From contig JACREQ010000050.1 in the NCBI GenBank assembly GCA_016218155.1, positions 1-64,000 of the forward strand: 64,000 nt of DNA, given 5' to 3'. The translations under genes and the position numbers were made by a program. Below the pieces are notes generated by a model. The model had not been told where the DNA came from and searched no databases. It saw only the letters and a list, made by a program, of their open reading frames with translations. Of the stretch, positions 45,062-60,000 are shown piece after piece (the first letter of the stretch is position 1; each line of letters opens with the position of its first letter). The DNA is from Bacteroidia bacterium (GTDB taxonomy: Bacteria; Bacteroidota; Bacteroidia; Bacteroidales; GWA2-32-17).

Positions 45062-48000
45062 ATGATGAAACTATACCGTTTCAAAGCGCTATATATTGCA
45101 ATTTTAATTTGCATATATAATTTAACATTCGGACAAACAACTACTGTACTAATAAATGCTTCAGGAAATTGGACATGTCCTCCGGGAGTAAATTCTGCGA
45201 CTATTGAATGTTGGGGAAGTGGTGGTGGAGGCGGTGGTGCTACTGGGAACATTGCTGGCGGCGGCGGTGGATCAGCAGGTAGTTATTCAAAAAGCATTAT
45301 TGCAGTTACACCATTAACAAATTATCCAGTAACAGTTGGAGCTGGAGGTACAGGTACAACTGCTGCCGGTGGTAATGGAAATCCTACTTGGTTTAATACC
45401 GTTGGAACAGTATACGCTGTAGGTGGATTAGGTGGCTCTCAGGCAACAGTTAATGGAACATCTACAGCAGGAGGTGCAGCTGTAGTTGCAGGAAATATTG
45501 GAACAACAATATTTTATGGAGGTGCAGGTGGAACAGGCGCAACCGGTGCTACTGCTGGCGGCGGCGGTGGAGCAGCAGGAACAAATACTACAGGAAATGA
45601 TGGAGGAGTTACAATCGGAGGAATAGGTGGTGATATAGGTGGAGGAAATGGAGGAAATGGAGGATTAACATCCGGAACAGGCGGCAATGGAAATGCAGGT
45701 ACTAGTCCAGGTGGAGGCGGCGGAGGTGGTCGCGCAGGTAGTGCTACTGATAGAAATGGCGGTACAGGTGGAGCAGGATTAATAAGGATAACTTATTTAA
45801 CTCCTCCCAACATTACCCCATTTTCAGATTTATCTTTTTGCGGAGGAGCTTATCCTACTGCATATCAAACTGTTAATTTTTCACTAAAAGAAAGATTAGC
45901 TACCGATTTTACTAGAAATCAGACAACCGGCAGAACTATTATTCTAACTTTACCAGCTGGATTTGAATTTAACCCTGCTGCTGCACATTCTGTTACTAAA
46001 AATGGTGGAGGTAGCGATATTACAACATTAACCTTAACAGGTGTAACTACTACCACAATAACTATTACAGTTAACACAAGTATTGCTAATCCAAACACAA
46101 ACTTTGATGAAATATTTTTTAATAATTTTCAAATAAGGGCAACAGCAATTGGAAGTGGAAATTTATTAAGATTATCTACAAATCCGGGTACTTTCTTAAT
46201 TAACACTACAACCCAAAACCCACTTTCTTCAGAATCCTTTGGATTTATGTATTCAAATGCTGCAACTGTTTATAACAGCAGTTCAGTTTCGCAATATACA
46301 ACAGATAATATTAATCGTAATTGTGCATCAAGCAGAAATGCTGTTATTAGCAGGTTGAGAATTAGTGTAACTGGTGGTTGTCCACCCCCTGATGTAACAC
46401 AATTTAATTTCAATACAAACGGTGATGCAGGTTTTTCTCAAAATCCTTTAACAAATATATCTTCAGCAAAAGTATATTTTAATGGTCTTTTAGAAGGCGC
46501 ACCTGTAATTACAGCAAGTACTTCTGTTTTTGGTACTATAAGTAATCCAAACGGTGCTTTCACCATAAACGGATCACAAAAATTAAACCAAGGTCCAGGT
46601 GATTATTATTTCTTTCTTGTATACGATGTTCCGGTTACTGCAAATGTTGGTGATGGACTTGATGCTTCTTTAACATCTTTTGTTATGGATGGTAGTACTA
46701 TTTCCAATATGACAACGCCAAATCCTACCGGAAAAAGAACAATTGTTGATGAGATTTGTTATACACCTGACGAACCTAATCCCCCATCTAATATAGAAAC
46801 TATTCCACTTGGCTCCTATGTAATTCCAATGGATAACAATAATCAAGCATTAGTAGCTCCTTTTAATTTAAGGTCATATGGTTTAGTTCATAGTTTATTA
46901 ATGAATGATATTCCAGTTAAGTGGGTTATACTTTCAGGAAAAGCTAAAGATGCTGTTGATTTTACAGCCAATGCATCTCGTGTCTATCCATCAGCTGTTG
47001 CTTCAGCACCAGTTTCATTTATTGCAAGTGCATTCATTATTGACAGTACATGGATAAACAAATCCTTTTATAGTACAGGAAAAACTGCTACTCAAGTAAT
47101 CACAGATTATTATGCCCTAGGTGCAGGATACAATCAGGTTACAGTTTATAGATTAACAAATAACGAAAATCTTAATGTAAGATATACACTTCATCAAAGA
47201 CCAAAAATTGCTGTTTTTAGCAATGGTGGAAATCAGGCAATTCATCAAACAATGCTTGATAATGCTGGTATAACAAATTATTTTATTCAAAATGCTGGAA
47301 ATTTCTTAGGTCTTGCAGAATGTTATACATTCTGTTCTGAAGCTCATTGGGATTTTAATACTAATCCCGATATTAATCCTGTTCAAAATGTTTTGAAATT
47401 TGTAAACGAAGGAGGTAATTTTCTCGCACAATGCGCAGGTATTGACCTCTACGAAGATCACCAGCCCGGGGGTGGACATTTCCACTCATCACATGGAATA
47501 AACTTTTCTAATGTTGCTACAACAAATACATACTCTAATACTGACATGGCATTTAATCAGTATCATGGTGTTGTAACAACAGATATGGGAAGTACAATCA
47601 GATTATTTTGGCCTGGAGTAGCTTCAGCATTTCAACCCAACATGTATCCATGTATAAGTGCACCATTACCAACAACAAATATGGTTGCAACTGCTGCTCA
47701 CGTTGGCCCTCAAGATTCAATCGGAGGTAATGTTTTCTATTTAGGAGGTCACAATTATTCAAATGACAATTTAATTCAGCATGTAAATGGTGTAAGAATG
47801 TATTTAAATGCAACACTTGTACCAGCAGCACGACCAACAGCTTTTACACTTGATGCAGGAGCTAATAGAGCAATTTGTATTGGACAAAGCACAACATTAG
47901 GTGGAAGCCCCACCGGAGGTTCTGGTGCAACTAATTATATTTGGTCGCCTACAACCGGTTTAGATGATCCTAATTCAGCCAATCCAATAGCAACTCCAAC

Positions 48001-51000
48001 TACTACAACGACCTATACAGTTATTGCAAATGATAATGGTTGCCCAGGTGGACCAGCAACTGTAACCGTAACTGTAAACGCATTACCTACTCCTACTGCT
48101 TCTAATACAGGACCATTCTGTGAAGGTGGAACTATTCAATTAAATGTTACTGCCGAAACTTCATATAACTGGTCTGGACCAGGTGGATTTACAAGCACCT
48201 TACAAAATCCAACCATTTCTGGCGCAACTCTTGCCATGGCTGGGGTATATTCAGTAACTGTTACAAATGCCGAAGGATGTACTGCAATTTCTACAACAAC
48301 AGTTACAGTAAATGCAATTCCAACTCCTATAGCAACAAACACAGGACCATATTGCGAAGGAAACACAATACAATTGAGTGTTACCTCTGCTACCTCATAT
48401 AGCTGGTCAGGTCCAAATGGATTTACAAGTACAATACAAAATCCTACAATATCAGGAGCAACTCTTGCTATGGCAGGATTATATTCTGTTACAGTAACTA
48501 ATGCTGCAGGATGCACTGCCAGTACAACAACAACAGTTACAGTAAATGCGTTACCTGTGCCTACTGCTTCAAACACAGGACCTTATTGCGAAGGAACAAC
48601 TATTCAATTAAATGTTACTGCTGCTACATCTTATAACTGGTCAGGACCTGGTGGTTTTTCCAGCATCTTACAAAACCCTACAAGAGCAGGTGCGACGCTA
48701 GCTATGGCTGGATTATATTCAGTTACAGTCACTAATGCCGCTGGATGTACTGCTGTTACAACAACCACTGTTACTGTAAACGCTGCACCAACTCCCGTTG
48801 CTTCAAATACAGGTCCATATTGTGAAGGAGCTACAATACAATTAAATGTCAATGCAGCTATATCATATAATTGGTCAGGACCAGGAGGATTTACAAGTGC
48901 CCTACAAAATCCAAATATTGCAGGATCAACACTTGCTATGAGTGGAATTTATTCTGTAACTGTAACTAATGCCGCTGGATGTACTGCAGTTTCCACAACA
49001 ACAGTTACTGTAAACGCTATTCCAACTCCAACTGCTACCAATACAGGTCCATATTGTGAAGGCAGCACAATTCAATTAAACGTTACTGCTGCTACATCAT
49101 ATAACTGGTCAGGACCTGGTGGATTCACAAGTACATTACAAAACCCAACCAGAGCGGGTGCTACTTTAGCAATGAATGGAATATATTCTGTTACAGTTAC
49201 TACTGCAGGATGTTCTGCAATAACAACTACTACAGTAACTGTAAATGCAGTTCCAGCTCCTGTTGCATCAAATACAGGACCTTATTGTGAGGGTGCAAAT
49301 ATTCAATTAAATGTTACAGCAGGAACTTCTTATAACTGGTCGGGACCTGGTGGTTTTTCGAGTGCTTTACAAAACCCAACCAGAGCAGGTGCTACACTTG
49401 CTATGGGCGGTGTATATTCTGTAACTGTTACAAATGCAGGATGTGCTCCTGTTTCTACAACAACCAATGTAATTGTAAATGCATTACCTACCCCTACAGC
49501 ATCTAATACCGGACCATATTGTGAAGGTAGTACTATTCAATTAAATGTTACAGCATCTACTTCATATAATTGGTCAGGACCGGGTGGATTTACAAGTGCT
49601 TTACAGAACCCCACAAGAGCAGGTGCAACTATGGTAATGACTGGAATTTATTCTGTTACCGTTACCAATGCTGCTGGATGTACTGCTATTACAACAACAA
49701 CAGTTACAGTTAATGCTAATCCAGTACCTACTGCTTCTAACACAGGACCTTATTGCGAAGGAAATACAATACAATTGAATGTTACTGCTGCTACTTCATA
49801 TAACTGGTCAGGACCAGGTGGATTTACAAGTGCACTACAAAATCCAACAAGAGCAGGAGCTACACTAGCTATGGCTGGCATATATTCTGTTACCGTTACA
49901 AATGCTGCAGGATGTACTGCCATTGCGACAACAACAGTTACAATAAATGCTAACCCCACCCCTACTGCATCCAACACAGGACCTTATTGCGAAGGAAATA
50001 CTATTCAATTAAACGTAACAGCAGCTACTTCTTATAACTGGTCAGGGCCAGGTGGTTTTTCAAGTGCTTTACAAAATCCAACAAGAGCTGGAGCTACACT
50101 TGCAATGGGTGGTGTATATTCGGTTACTGTAACAAATGCTTCAGGATGTACTACAGTTACTACTACTACTGTAATAGTTAATGCAATACCTACACCTACC
50201 GCATCTAACACTGGACCATATTGTGTTGGTAACACTATTCAACTAAATGTTACTGCAGCAACATCATATAACTGGTCTGGACCGGGAGGTTTTTCAAGTG
50301 CTTTACAAAATCCGACAATAGGAAGTGCAACAGTTGCTATGAGCGGTATTTATTCTGTTACCGTAACAAATGCAGCTGGCTGTACTGCAATTTCTACAAC
50401 AACAGTTACAGTAAACAACTTGCCTACTCCGACTGCTTCTAATACCGGCCCATATTGTGAGGGTTCAACTATTCAATTAAATGTTACAGCAGCCACATCA
50501 TATAACTGGTCAGGTCCAGGTGGTTTTTCAAGTGCATTACAAAATCCAACCAGAGGAAGTGCAACAGTTGCTATGAGCGGTATTTATTCTGTTACTGTTA
50601 CAAATGCAGCTGGTTGTACTGCAATAACAACAACAAATGTTATAGTAAGCGCCGTTCCGGCTCCTACAGTAACTAACACAGGTCCTTATTGTGAAGGTAA
50701 CACTATTCAATTAAACGTTACAGCTGCTACCACATATAACTGGTCAGGACCCGGAGGATTCTCAAGTGTATTACAAAATCCAACAAGAGCTGGTGCAACG
50801 CTTGCTATGGCTGGTGTTTATTCTGTAACTGTTACAAATGCTGGGTGTGCTCCTGTATCCTCTACAACAACAGTTATTGTAAATGCTTCACCAACACCTA
50901 CAGCATCAAATACAGGTCCTTATTGCGAAAGCGCTACTATTCAATTAAATGTTTCAGCAGCGTCGTCTTATAATTGGTCAGGACCAGGTGGCTTTACAAG

Positions 51001-54000
51001 TGCACTTCAAAATCCAACAATATCTGGAGCTACATTAGCTATGGCCGGTATATATTCTGTTACTGTTACTAATGCTGCTGGTTGTACAGCTATTACAACA
51101 ACAACAGTTACAGTTAACGCTAATCCAGCACCTACAGCTTCTAATACAGGACCTTATTGCGAAGGAAATACAATACAATTGAATGTTACTGCTGCTACTT
51201 CTTATAACTGGTCAGGGCCAGGTGGCTTTACAAGCACATTACAAAATCCGACAAGATCTGGTGCAACACTTGCAATGACTGGTTTATATTCTGTTACCGT
51301 AACAAATGCTGCAGGTTGTACTGCAATTTCTACAACAACAGTTACAATAAATGCCATTCCAACTCCTACTGCATCAAATACAGGACCATATTGCGTTGGA
51401 AATACTATTCAATTAAATGTTACAGCAGGCACATCATACAGTTGGTCTGGACCTGGTGGATTCACAAGTGTTGCACAAAATCCTACAAGAGCCAGTGCTA
51501 CATTAGCTATGGGAGGAGTATATTCTGTTACTGTTACTAATGCTGCGGGATGTACAGCCATTACAACAACAACAGTTACAGTTAATGCTAATCCAGTACC
51601 TACTGCTTCTAACACAGGACCTTATTGCGAAGGAAATACTATTCAGTTAAATGTTACAGCAGGCAGTTCCTATAACTGGTCAGGACCTAGTGGATTTACG
51701 AGTACTTCACAAAATCCAACAAGACCAGGATCAACATTAGCTATGGCAGGCATATATTCTGTTACTGTTACTAACGCTGCAGGTTGTACAGCTGTAAGAA
51801 CAACAACAGTAACAGTTAACACTTTACCAACACCAACTGCATCTAACACAGGGCCTTTCTGTGAAGGAACAACTATTCAATTAAATGTTACTGCTGCTAC
51901 AACTTATAACTGGTCAGGACCAGGAAGTTTCACCAGTACATTACAGAACCCTACCAGGACAGGAGCATCTATGGCTATGGCCGGATTATATTCTGTTACA
52001 GTTACCAACGCTGCAGGTTGTACTGCAGTTTCTACAACTACCGTAGTTATTGATGCAATACCTACTCCCACAGCAACCAATACAGGCCCTTATTGTGAGG
52101 GAAATACTATCCAACTAAATGTTACTGCTGGCACTTCATACAATTGGTCAGGACCTGGTGGCTACACAAGCACTTTGCAAAATCCAACAATAGCTGGGTC
52201 AACTCTTGCAATGGCCGGATTGTATTCTGTAACTGTTACTAATGCTGCAGGTTGTACTGCTTTATCAACTACAACAGTAATAGTAAATGCCTTACCTATT
52301 CCAACAGCCTCCAATACGGGACCTTATTGCGAAGGTAATACAATCCTGTTAAACGTTACAGCTGCCTCGTCTTATAATTGGTCAGGGCCAGATGGATTTT
52401 CAAGTGCATTACAAAATCCTACAATATCCGGATCTACTCTTTCCATGAACGGAGTTTATTCAGTTACTGTCACTAATGCTGCAGGATGTACAGCAATTAC
52501 TACAACTACTGTTGCGGTAAATGCATTACCTTCTCCTACAGCATCCAACACTGGACCATATTGTGAAGGAACCACAATACAATTTAATGTAACAGCAGCA
52601 AGTTCATATAACTGGTCGGGTCCCGGAGGATTTAGCAGCACATTACAAAATCCTGTAATTACGGGCGCAACACTAGCAATGGCGGGAGCTTATTCTGTAA
52701 CTGTTACCAATGCTGCAGGATGTACAGCAATTACTACTACAAATGTTACAATTAACCCTATTCCTGCAACTCCTTCTGCCAATGGAACATCAATATGTAT
52801 TAACACTTCAACTAACATTACAGCTACTGCACCAGGTGGAACATATGAATGGTATGATGCTTCTTCAGGTGGCACACTTTTATTCACAGGAGCAACATTT
52901 ACATCACCTGTATTAGTAACAAATACCACATATTATGTACAGACTACAATATCTGGATGTACCAGTATTAGAAAAGCTGTAAATATAATTGTAAGTCCCG
53001 TACCAGCATCTCCGACAGCATCAGGTACAGGTATTTGCACAGGAACAACTGCAACAATAACAGCTACTGCTCCAGGTGGAACATACCAATGGTATGACGC
53101 TTCTTCTGGTGGCACATTGTTAATTACTGGAGCTAGTTATACTACTCCGGCTCTTTTTGTCCCTACTACTTATTATGTACAAACTACTATTGGAGGATGC
53201 GCAGGACCTAGAACAGCAGTTGATGTTAATGTTAACCCACCTCCTGCAGCTCCAACAGCATCGGGAGCTACCATTTGTCAAAATAATTCAACAACTTTGA
53301 GTGCTACAGCTCCAGGCGGAGTGTACGAATGGTTTAATGCTGCATCAGGTGGCACATTGTTATACACTGGATCAGATTTTACAACACCCGTATTAATTGC
53401 AACAACTACATATTATGTTCAATCAAATGTTTTCGGTTGTATTGGACCAAGATCAGCAATTACGGTAACTGTAAATCCTATACCTGCACTACCTACTGCT
53501 CCTGGCACATCTATTTGCACTGGAAATACTGCCATATTAAATGCATCGGCTCCCGGTGGAACATATGAATGGTATGATGCTTCTTCAGGTGGCACACTAT
53601 TACAAACAGGTTCTTCCTATACAACCCCTGCCCTTATTTCTACTACAACATATTATGTGCAAACTACAATTAGCGGCTGTACAAGTGCACGTAGAGCAGT
53701 TACAGTAACAGTTAATCCCTATCCGAATGCACCTTCTGCATCAGGCACTACGATTTGCGAAGGGACTACTGCTATACTTTCTGCCACAGCGCCAGGAGGT
53801 ACCTATAGATGGTACAATGCTCCAACTGGTGGCACATTGTTATTTACGGGAGCTAATTATACAACACCCCCTCTTTCGGTTTCAACTGATTATTACGTTC
53901 AGACTACCGTACTCGGATGTGTAAGCACAAGAACCCTTGTTACAGTTACAGTTACCCCTACCCCAGTTGCACCAACTGCTTTAGGAACTACAATTTGTCA

Positions 54001-57000
54001 AGGAACAAATACAATTTTATCAGCAACAGCTCCGGGAGGTTCTTATGATTGGTATGATGCTGCTACTGGAGGCAACTTACTATCAAATGGAGTTAACTAT
54101 ACTACTCCAAACTTAAATTCAACTACAACCTATTATGTTCAGACTACTATTTCTGGCTGTGCAGGACCAAGAACTGCAGTTCAGGTAACAATAACCCCAA
54201 CTCCAGCTGCACCAACCGCTTCAGGAACTACAATATGTGAAGGATTTACTGCAACATTAACAGCAACTGCACCAGGAGGTTCATATGATTGGTATGATGC
54301 TGCTACTAGTGGAAATCTTCTTTCTTCTGGTTCAACATATACAACTGCTGCCTTAACTTCAACAACATCATTTTATGTTCAGACTACTGTTAGCGGATGT
54401 ACAGGTCCAATGTCAACAGTTACTGTTAATGTAACTCCAACCGACGACCCGTCTTTCTCATATCCATTGGGAACATATTGTATTACAGGAACTAATCCAA
54501 TACCCACTATTACCGGAGGTTTTCCGGGATCATTTACCTCATCACCTGCTGGTCTTGTTTTCGTAAGTACCACAACAGGAGAAGTAAATCTTGCTGCATC
54601 AGCATTAAACACTTATTCTGTTACTTATACAACAACAGGTCCATGTCCAGATTCATATTCTGCAAATTTGACTATAACAATTGCTCCGGATGCAAGTTTC
54701 TCATATAGCAATCCATATTGCCAGGAGGGCATTAATCCTATTCCAACATTTGGCCCAGGAACCAGTGCTGGAGTTTTCACCTCAAGTCCTTTTGGTTTGA
54801 CTTTTATTAATCCTTCTACAGGGGAAGTAGATTTACAAAATACATTACCGGGGCTATATACTATTACAAATACAATTCCAGCCGGTGGTGGTTGTGCTTT
54901 AACAATTGCTACTAACAATTTAACAATTAACACTTCACCAACTGTAGATGCAGGGCTAAATCAAACCATTTGTGAAAATTCTCAGGCAACAATTTCAGGA
55001 ACTATTGGTGGATCTGCTTCCAGTGCTACATGGACAGCATCTTCAGGTTCATTTGCTAATGCAAATAATCTTAACACGGTTTACACAGCACAAGCAGGTA
55101 TTTCGTCTGTTTGGTTACATTTAACTACAAATGACCCAGCAGGACCTTGCTCTTCAACAAATGACAGTCTTCATTTAACTATTACTTCTCTTCCAGCAGC
55201 ACCAACTGCAAATGGAAATACTATTTGCTCCGGAACAAGTACAACATTAACAGCTACATCACCCGGAGGAAGTTATGAATGGTATGATGCTGCAGTTGGT
55301 GGAACTTTGTTAGCATCCGCTGCTTCTTACAATACACCAGTATTAATGAGTACTACAACTTATTATGTTCAAACTACTGTAAATGGATGTGCCGGACCTA
55401 GAACTCCAGTTATTGTTGATGTTACACCATTACCACCTGCTCCAACAGTTGCTGACGCTTCAATTTGCGATGGGGATTACATAACATTAACTGCCACAGC
55501 TCCCGGAGGAATTTATGAATGGTTTGATGCCTTATCTGGAGGCATTTTACTTGCAACAAATGCAAACTATACAACTCCTGTTCTAAATACATCAACTTCA
55601 TACTTTGTTCAGACTACTGTATCAGGTTGCTCAGGACCAAGACAGGAAGTAGTTGTGACTGTAAATCCTATCCCAATTACTCCAACAGCTTCAGATATAA
55701 GTATTTGTTTTGGCAATACCGGAACACTGGCAGCAACAGCACCAGGCGGAACATATCAATGGTACGATGACATAATAGCTGGAACTCTATTATTTACAGG
55801 CAGTTCATATACCACTCCTGTATTATTTTCAAACATTTCTTATTATGTAGAGTCAACCATATTAGGTTGTACAGGTCCAAGAACTCAGGTAGATGTAACT
55901 GTTAATCCTATTCCAGATGCTCCTACTGCTTCCGGAACAACAATATGTTCTGGTGAAACAGCCAACATTACCGCTACAGCTCCGGGTGGAACTTATAATT
56001 GGTATTTAACTCCTACTGGAGGTATTTCACTTTTTACAGGAGCATCCTTCACTACACCAGCTCTAACAACTAATACAACATATTATGTTGAAGCAACTGT
56101 TTTAGGTTGTTCCAGTTCATCAAGAACAGCAGTAACAGTTAATGTAACACCATTACCAGATTCACCTACTGCATCAGGAATCTCCATATGTGATGGTGAA
56201 AGTACTATCCTAACAGCTACCGATCCCGGTGGTTTTTATGAGTGGTTTGATGCCCCGACAGGCGGAACTCTTTTAGCTTCCGGAAATTCATTTTCTACAC
56301 CAATTTTAAACATCACTACATCCTATTTTGTTCAAACAACATTAACGGGTTGTACAGGACCAAGAACTGAAGTAATTGTAACAGTTAATCCAATTCCTGT
56401 TTTACCTACTGTTAATAATATTTCAATATGTGATGGTAGTACAGGTACTTTAACAGCAACAGCTCCAGGCGGAACATATCAATGGTACGATGCTGCATCA
56501 GGTGGCACATTGTTATATACTGGTAATAGTTTTATAACACCACCACTAAATGCAACTACAACCTATTACGTTCAAACAACAGTTACAGGATGTACAAGTG
56601 GAAGAAAAGCAGTTACAGTTACAGTTAAACCTATACCAAACACTCCAACAGTTTCAGATGAAACAATTTGCGAAGGAGATTTTGCAATATTAACAGCTAC
56701 AGCACCAGGAGGAACTTACAGATGGTATGCTTTACCAACAGGTGGCACCCCATTATTCACAGGCGCATCATTTAATTCACCTCCTTTATTTGCTACAACC
56801 ACTTACTATGTTCAAACAACAGTTCTTGGATGTACAAGTCCTAGAACACCTGTTTTAGTTACAGTAAATCCAATTCCTTCTGCACCTACTGCACTTAGTG
56901 CAACTATTTGCGAAGGTTTTACAACAACATTAAATGCAACAGCTCCAGGTGGAAGTTATGAATGGTTTGACCTTACTATCGGGGGAAATAGTCTTGGAAC

Positions 57001-60000
57001 AGGCAGTAGCTATACCAGCTCAGTTTTAACAACAGACACATCATTCTTTGTTCAAACAACAATTCTAGGTTGTGCTAGTCCAAGAACAGAAGTTATTGTT
57101 ACTGTAACTCCAACAGATGATCCTACATTTAACTATTCTTCAGGCACATTCTGTGTTTCTGGTGTTAACCCTATTCCAACAATAACCGGAGGTTTCCCTG
57201 GATCATTTACTTCCAATCCGGCAGGATTGACGTTTGTTAATGCCAGTACTGGTGAAGTTGACCTTTCTTCCACTTTGTTAAATACATATAACATAACTTA
57301 TACAACTACTGGTCCCTGCCCTACAACACGAACAGAAATAATAACAATTACAGATGCACCTTTAGCAACATTCATATATAATACTCCATTCTGTCAATCA
57401 GGAAGTAATGAATTACCTTCATTTGGAGTTGGTGCAAGTGCAGGTGTATTTAGCGCGTTACCAGCGGGATTAAATTTTATTGATGCTATTTCAGGTGAGA
57501 TTGATATGGCAAATAGTACTCCAGGAAATTACACTATCACTAATTTCATTGCTGCATCAGGAGGATGTGCTCAGGCTACTGCAACATATGACATTGTTAT
57601 AGATCAACCTGCTACAGTTTCTGCCGGTATTAACATTCAAACATGTGAAGGATTCAATGTACCGCTTTCTGGTTCAATTGGCGGATCTGCAATAAATGCT
57701 ATCTGGACAGGTGGTACAGGAACTTTTAATGACAATACCTTATTGAATGCAATTTATACTCCTTTTGCAGGAGAAAGTTCTGTTACTTTAACATTGACTA
57801 CAGATGATCCTTCAGGACCATGCCCAAGTGTAAGCAATAGTATTAATGTAATATTTAACTCAATACCTTCTTCTCCAACAGCACTAGGTGCAACTGTTTG
57901 TGAAAACAATTCTACTATTCTCACTGCAACTGCTCCCGGAGGTTTATATGAATGGTTTGATGCAGTTACCGGAGGAAATTTACTTTCAAGTGATAGTATT
58001 TTAACCACACCAATATTAATAGTAACAACTGACTATTATGTTCAGTCAACAATAAATGGATGTACAAGTCCAAGAATACAAGTTACTGTAAATGTTAATC
58101 CTTCACCGACGGTAGATGCAGGTCTAAGTGATACTCTTTGTAGTAATAATGCCATTTCAACACTTGCAGGAATAATTGGAGGAAGTGCATCTCAGGGAAT
58201 CTGGACAACAAGTGGCTCAGGTAACTTTACACCAGATGCAACAACCTTAAATGCTACCTATTCTCCTAGTTCTGCAGATACATTAGCTGGGTTTGTAACA
58301 CTATTCTTAACAACTACAGATCAGCCTGCCGAATGTTTATCAGTAGCCGATTCAATAATTATTACATATACTGATGCTCCTAGAGTTTTTGCCGGAAACG
58401 ACAAAAATATTTGTATTGGTAACAATGCAAATATAAACGGACAGGTATTTTCAATTTCAGGAACCGGAACTTGGACATCTACCGGAGATGGTACTTTTAC
58501 AAATCCTAATAATCTTGTTACAGTATACCAGCCAGGAGCAGGTGATATCTCATCAGGAAATGTATTTCTTATACTAACCTCAACAAATAACAACACTTGT
58601 AATCCTGTTTCTGATACTTTAAAGGTAAATCTGGTTGTTCCACCAACTGTTAATGCAGGTTCAGACCAGACTGTATGTTCAAATGTTCCTGCATTATTAT
58701 CAGGGTCAGTAAGCGGAACATCAACTACAGGGTATTGGTCAACAACTGGTAGCGGAATTTTTACTCCAGATAGCACAAATCTTAGTGCTTCTTATCAACC
58801 TAGTGCTACTGACATTACTAATGGTTCAGTTACTCTCACTCTTAATTCAACTAATTCCTGTCTTGTTCAGGACCAACTTGATTTAACGTTTATATTAGCA
58901 CCGACTGTAAATGCCGGAAATAATCAGGTTGTTTGTGCTGATGTAACTCAGATTAATCTAAATGGTAACATTGCAGGATTAACAACTACCGGAATTTGGT
59001 CAACAACTGGTAGCGGAATTTTTGTTCCAGATAACACTACACTTAATGCAACTTATCAGATAAGTCAACAGGACAGCATAGATGGATCTATATCTATTAT
59101 TCTAACGTCAACAAACAATGGAATCTGTAATGCAGAATCTGATGGATTAACTCTTACAATAACAACAGTCCCAACAGTCAATGCAGGAGGCAATCAAACT
59201 TTCTGCGCAAATAACACTTTAAGCCTAAGTGGAATTATCCTAGGTGGGTTAGGAACAGGACAATGGACAACCAGTGGAACAGGAACATTTACTCCATCTG
59301 ACACCTCGTTAAATGCAACTTATAACCCTAGTATTTCAGACACTTCATCAGGGAATATAACAATAACTCTAACAACTACAGGATCATGTGTAAATGTTAG
59401 CGATGCAATTAATGTAACTATAACTCCTGGTCCATGGGTTGATGCAGGAACAGATATAGCAGTTTGTGCAAATAATTCCACTGTTGTTCTTACAGGATTA
59501 ATTTCAGGTGCAACAACAACAGGTCAGTGGACTACTAATGGTACGGGCGTTTTCATTCCAACTGATACAGATTTAAATGCCAATTACATTCCAAGCCCTT
59601 CTGATACAGCAAATGGTTCAGTTGTTATTTACCTTGAAGCTACAAATTACGGAACGTGCTTACCAGCAAATGATTCTATTGTTGTAACAATTACCTCATC
59701 ACCTACAATTAATGCAGGAAATAATTTAAGTATCTGTAATGGGAACAATGCTGTTCTTAATGGGGTTGTAAGTACATTATCCGGGCATTGGACAACAAGT
59801 GGCACAGGTACATTCACCCCTTCAGACACAATATTAAATCCTGTATACCACCCATCCGCAGCAGATACAATTGCAGGCTCTGTTATTTTAACATTATGGT
59901 CAGATAACAATGGTGGTTGCAATCAGATTAGCGATAACATCACCTTAACAATGGTTACATTCCCTATAGTAAATGCGGGGATTGATCAAACTGCGTGTTC

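Noticed and set aside
48136-51615. Long minus-strand ORFs (up to 146 codons) opposite the A modules
   Set aside because: They repeat with the modules and mirror the codon pattern of the sense frame, have no start context, and translate to low-complexity repeats. They are shadows of the repetitive coding strand.
48077-52753. Regular repeats that might suggest a CRISPR array
   Set aside because: Units are ~234 bases long, continuous coding sequence, with no spacer-repeat alternation and no cas genes.
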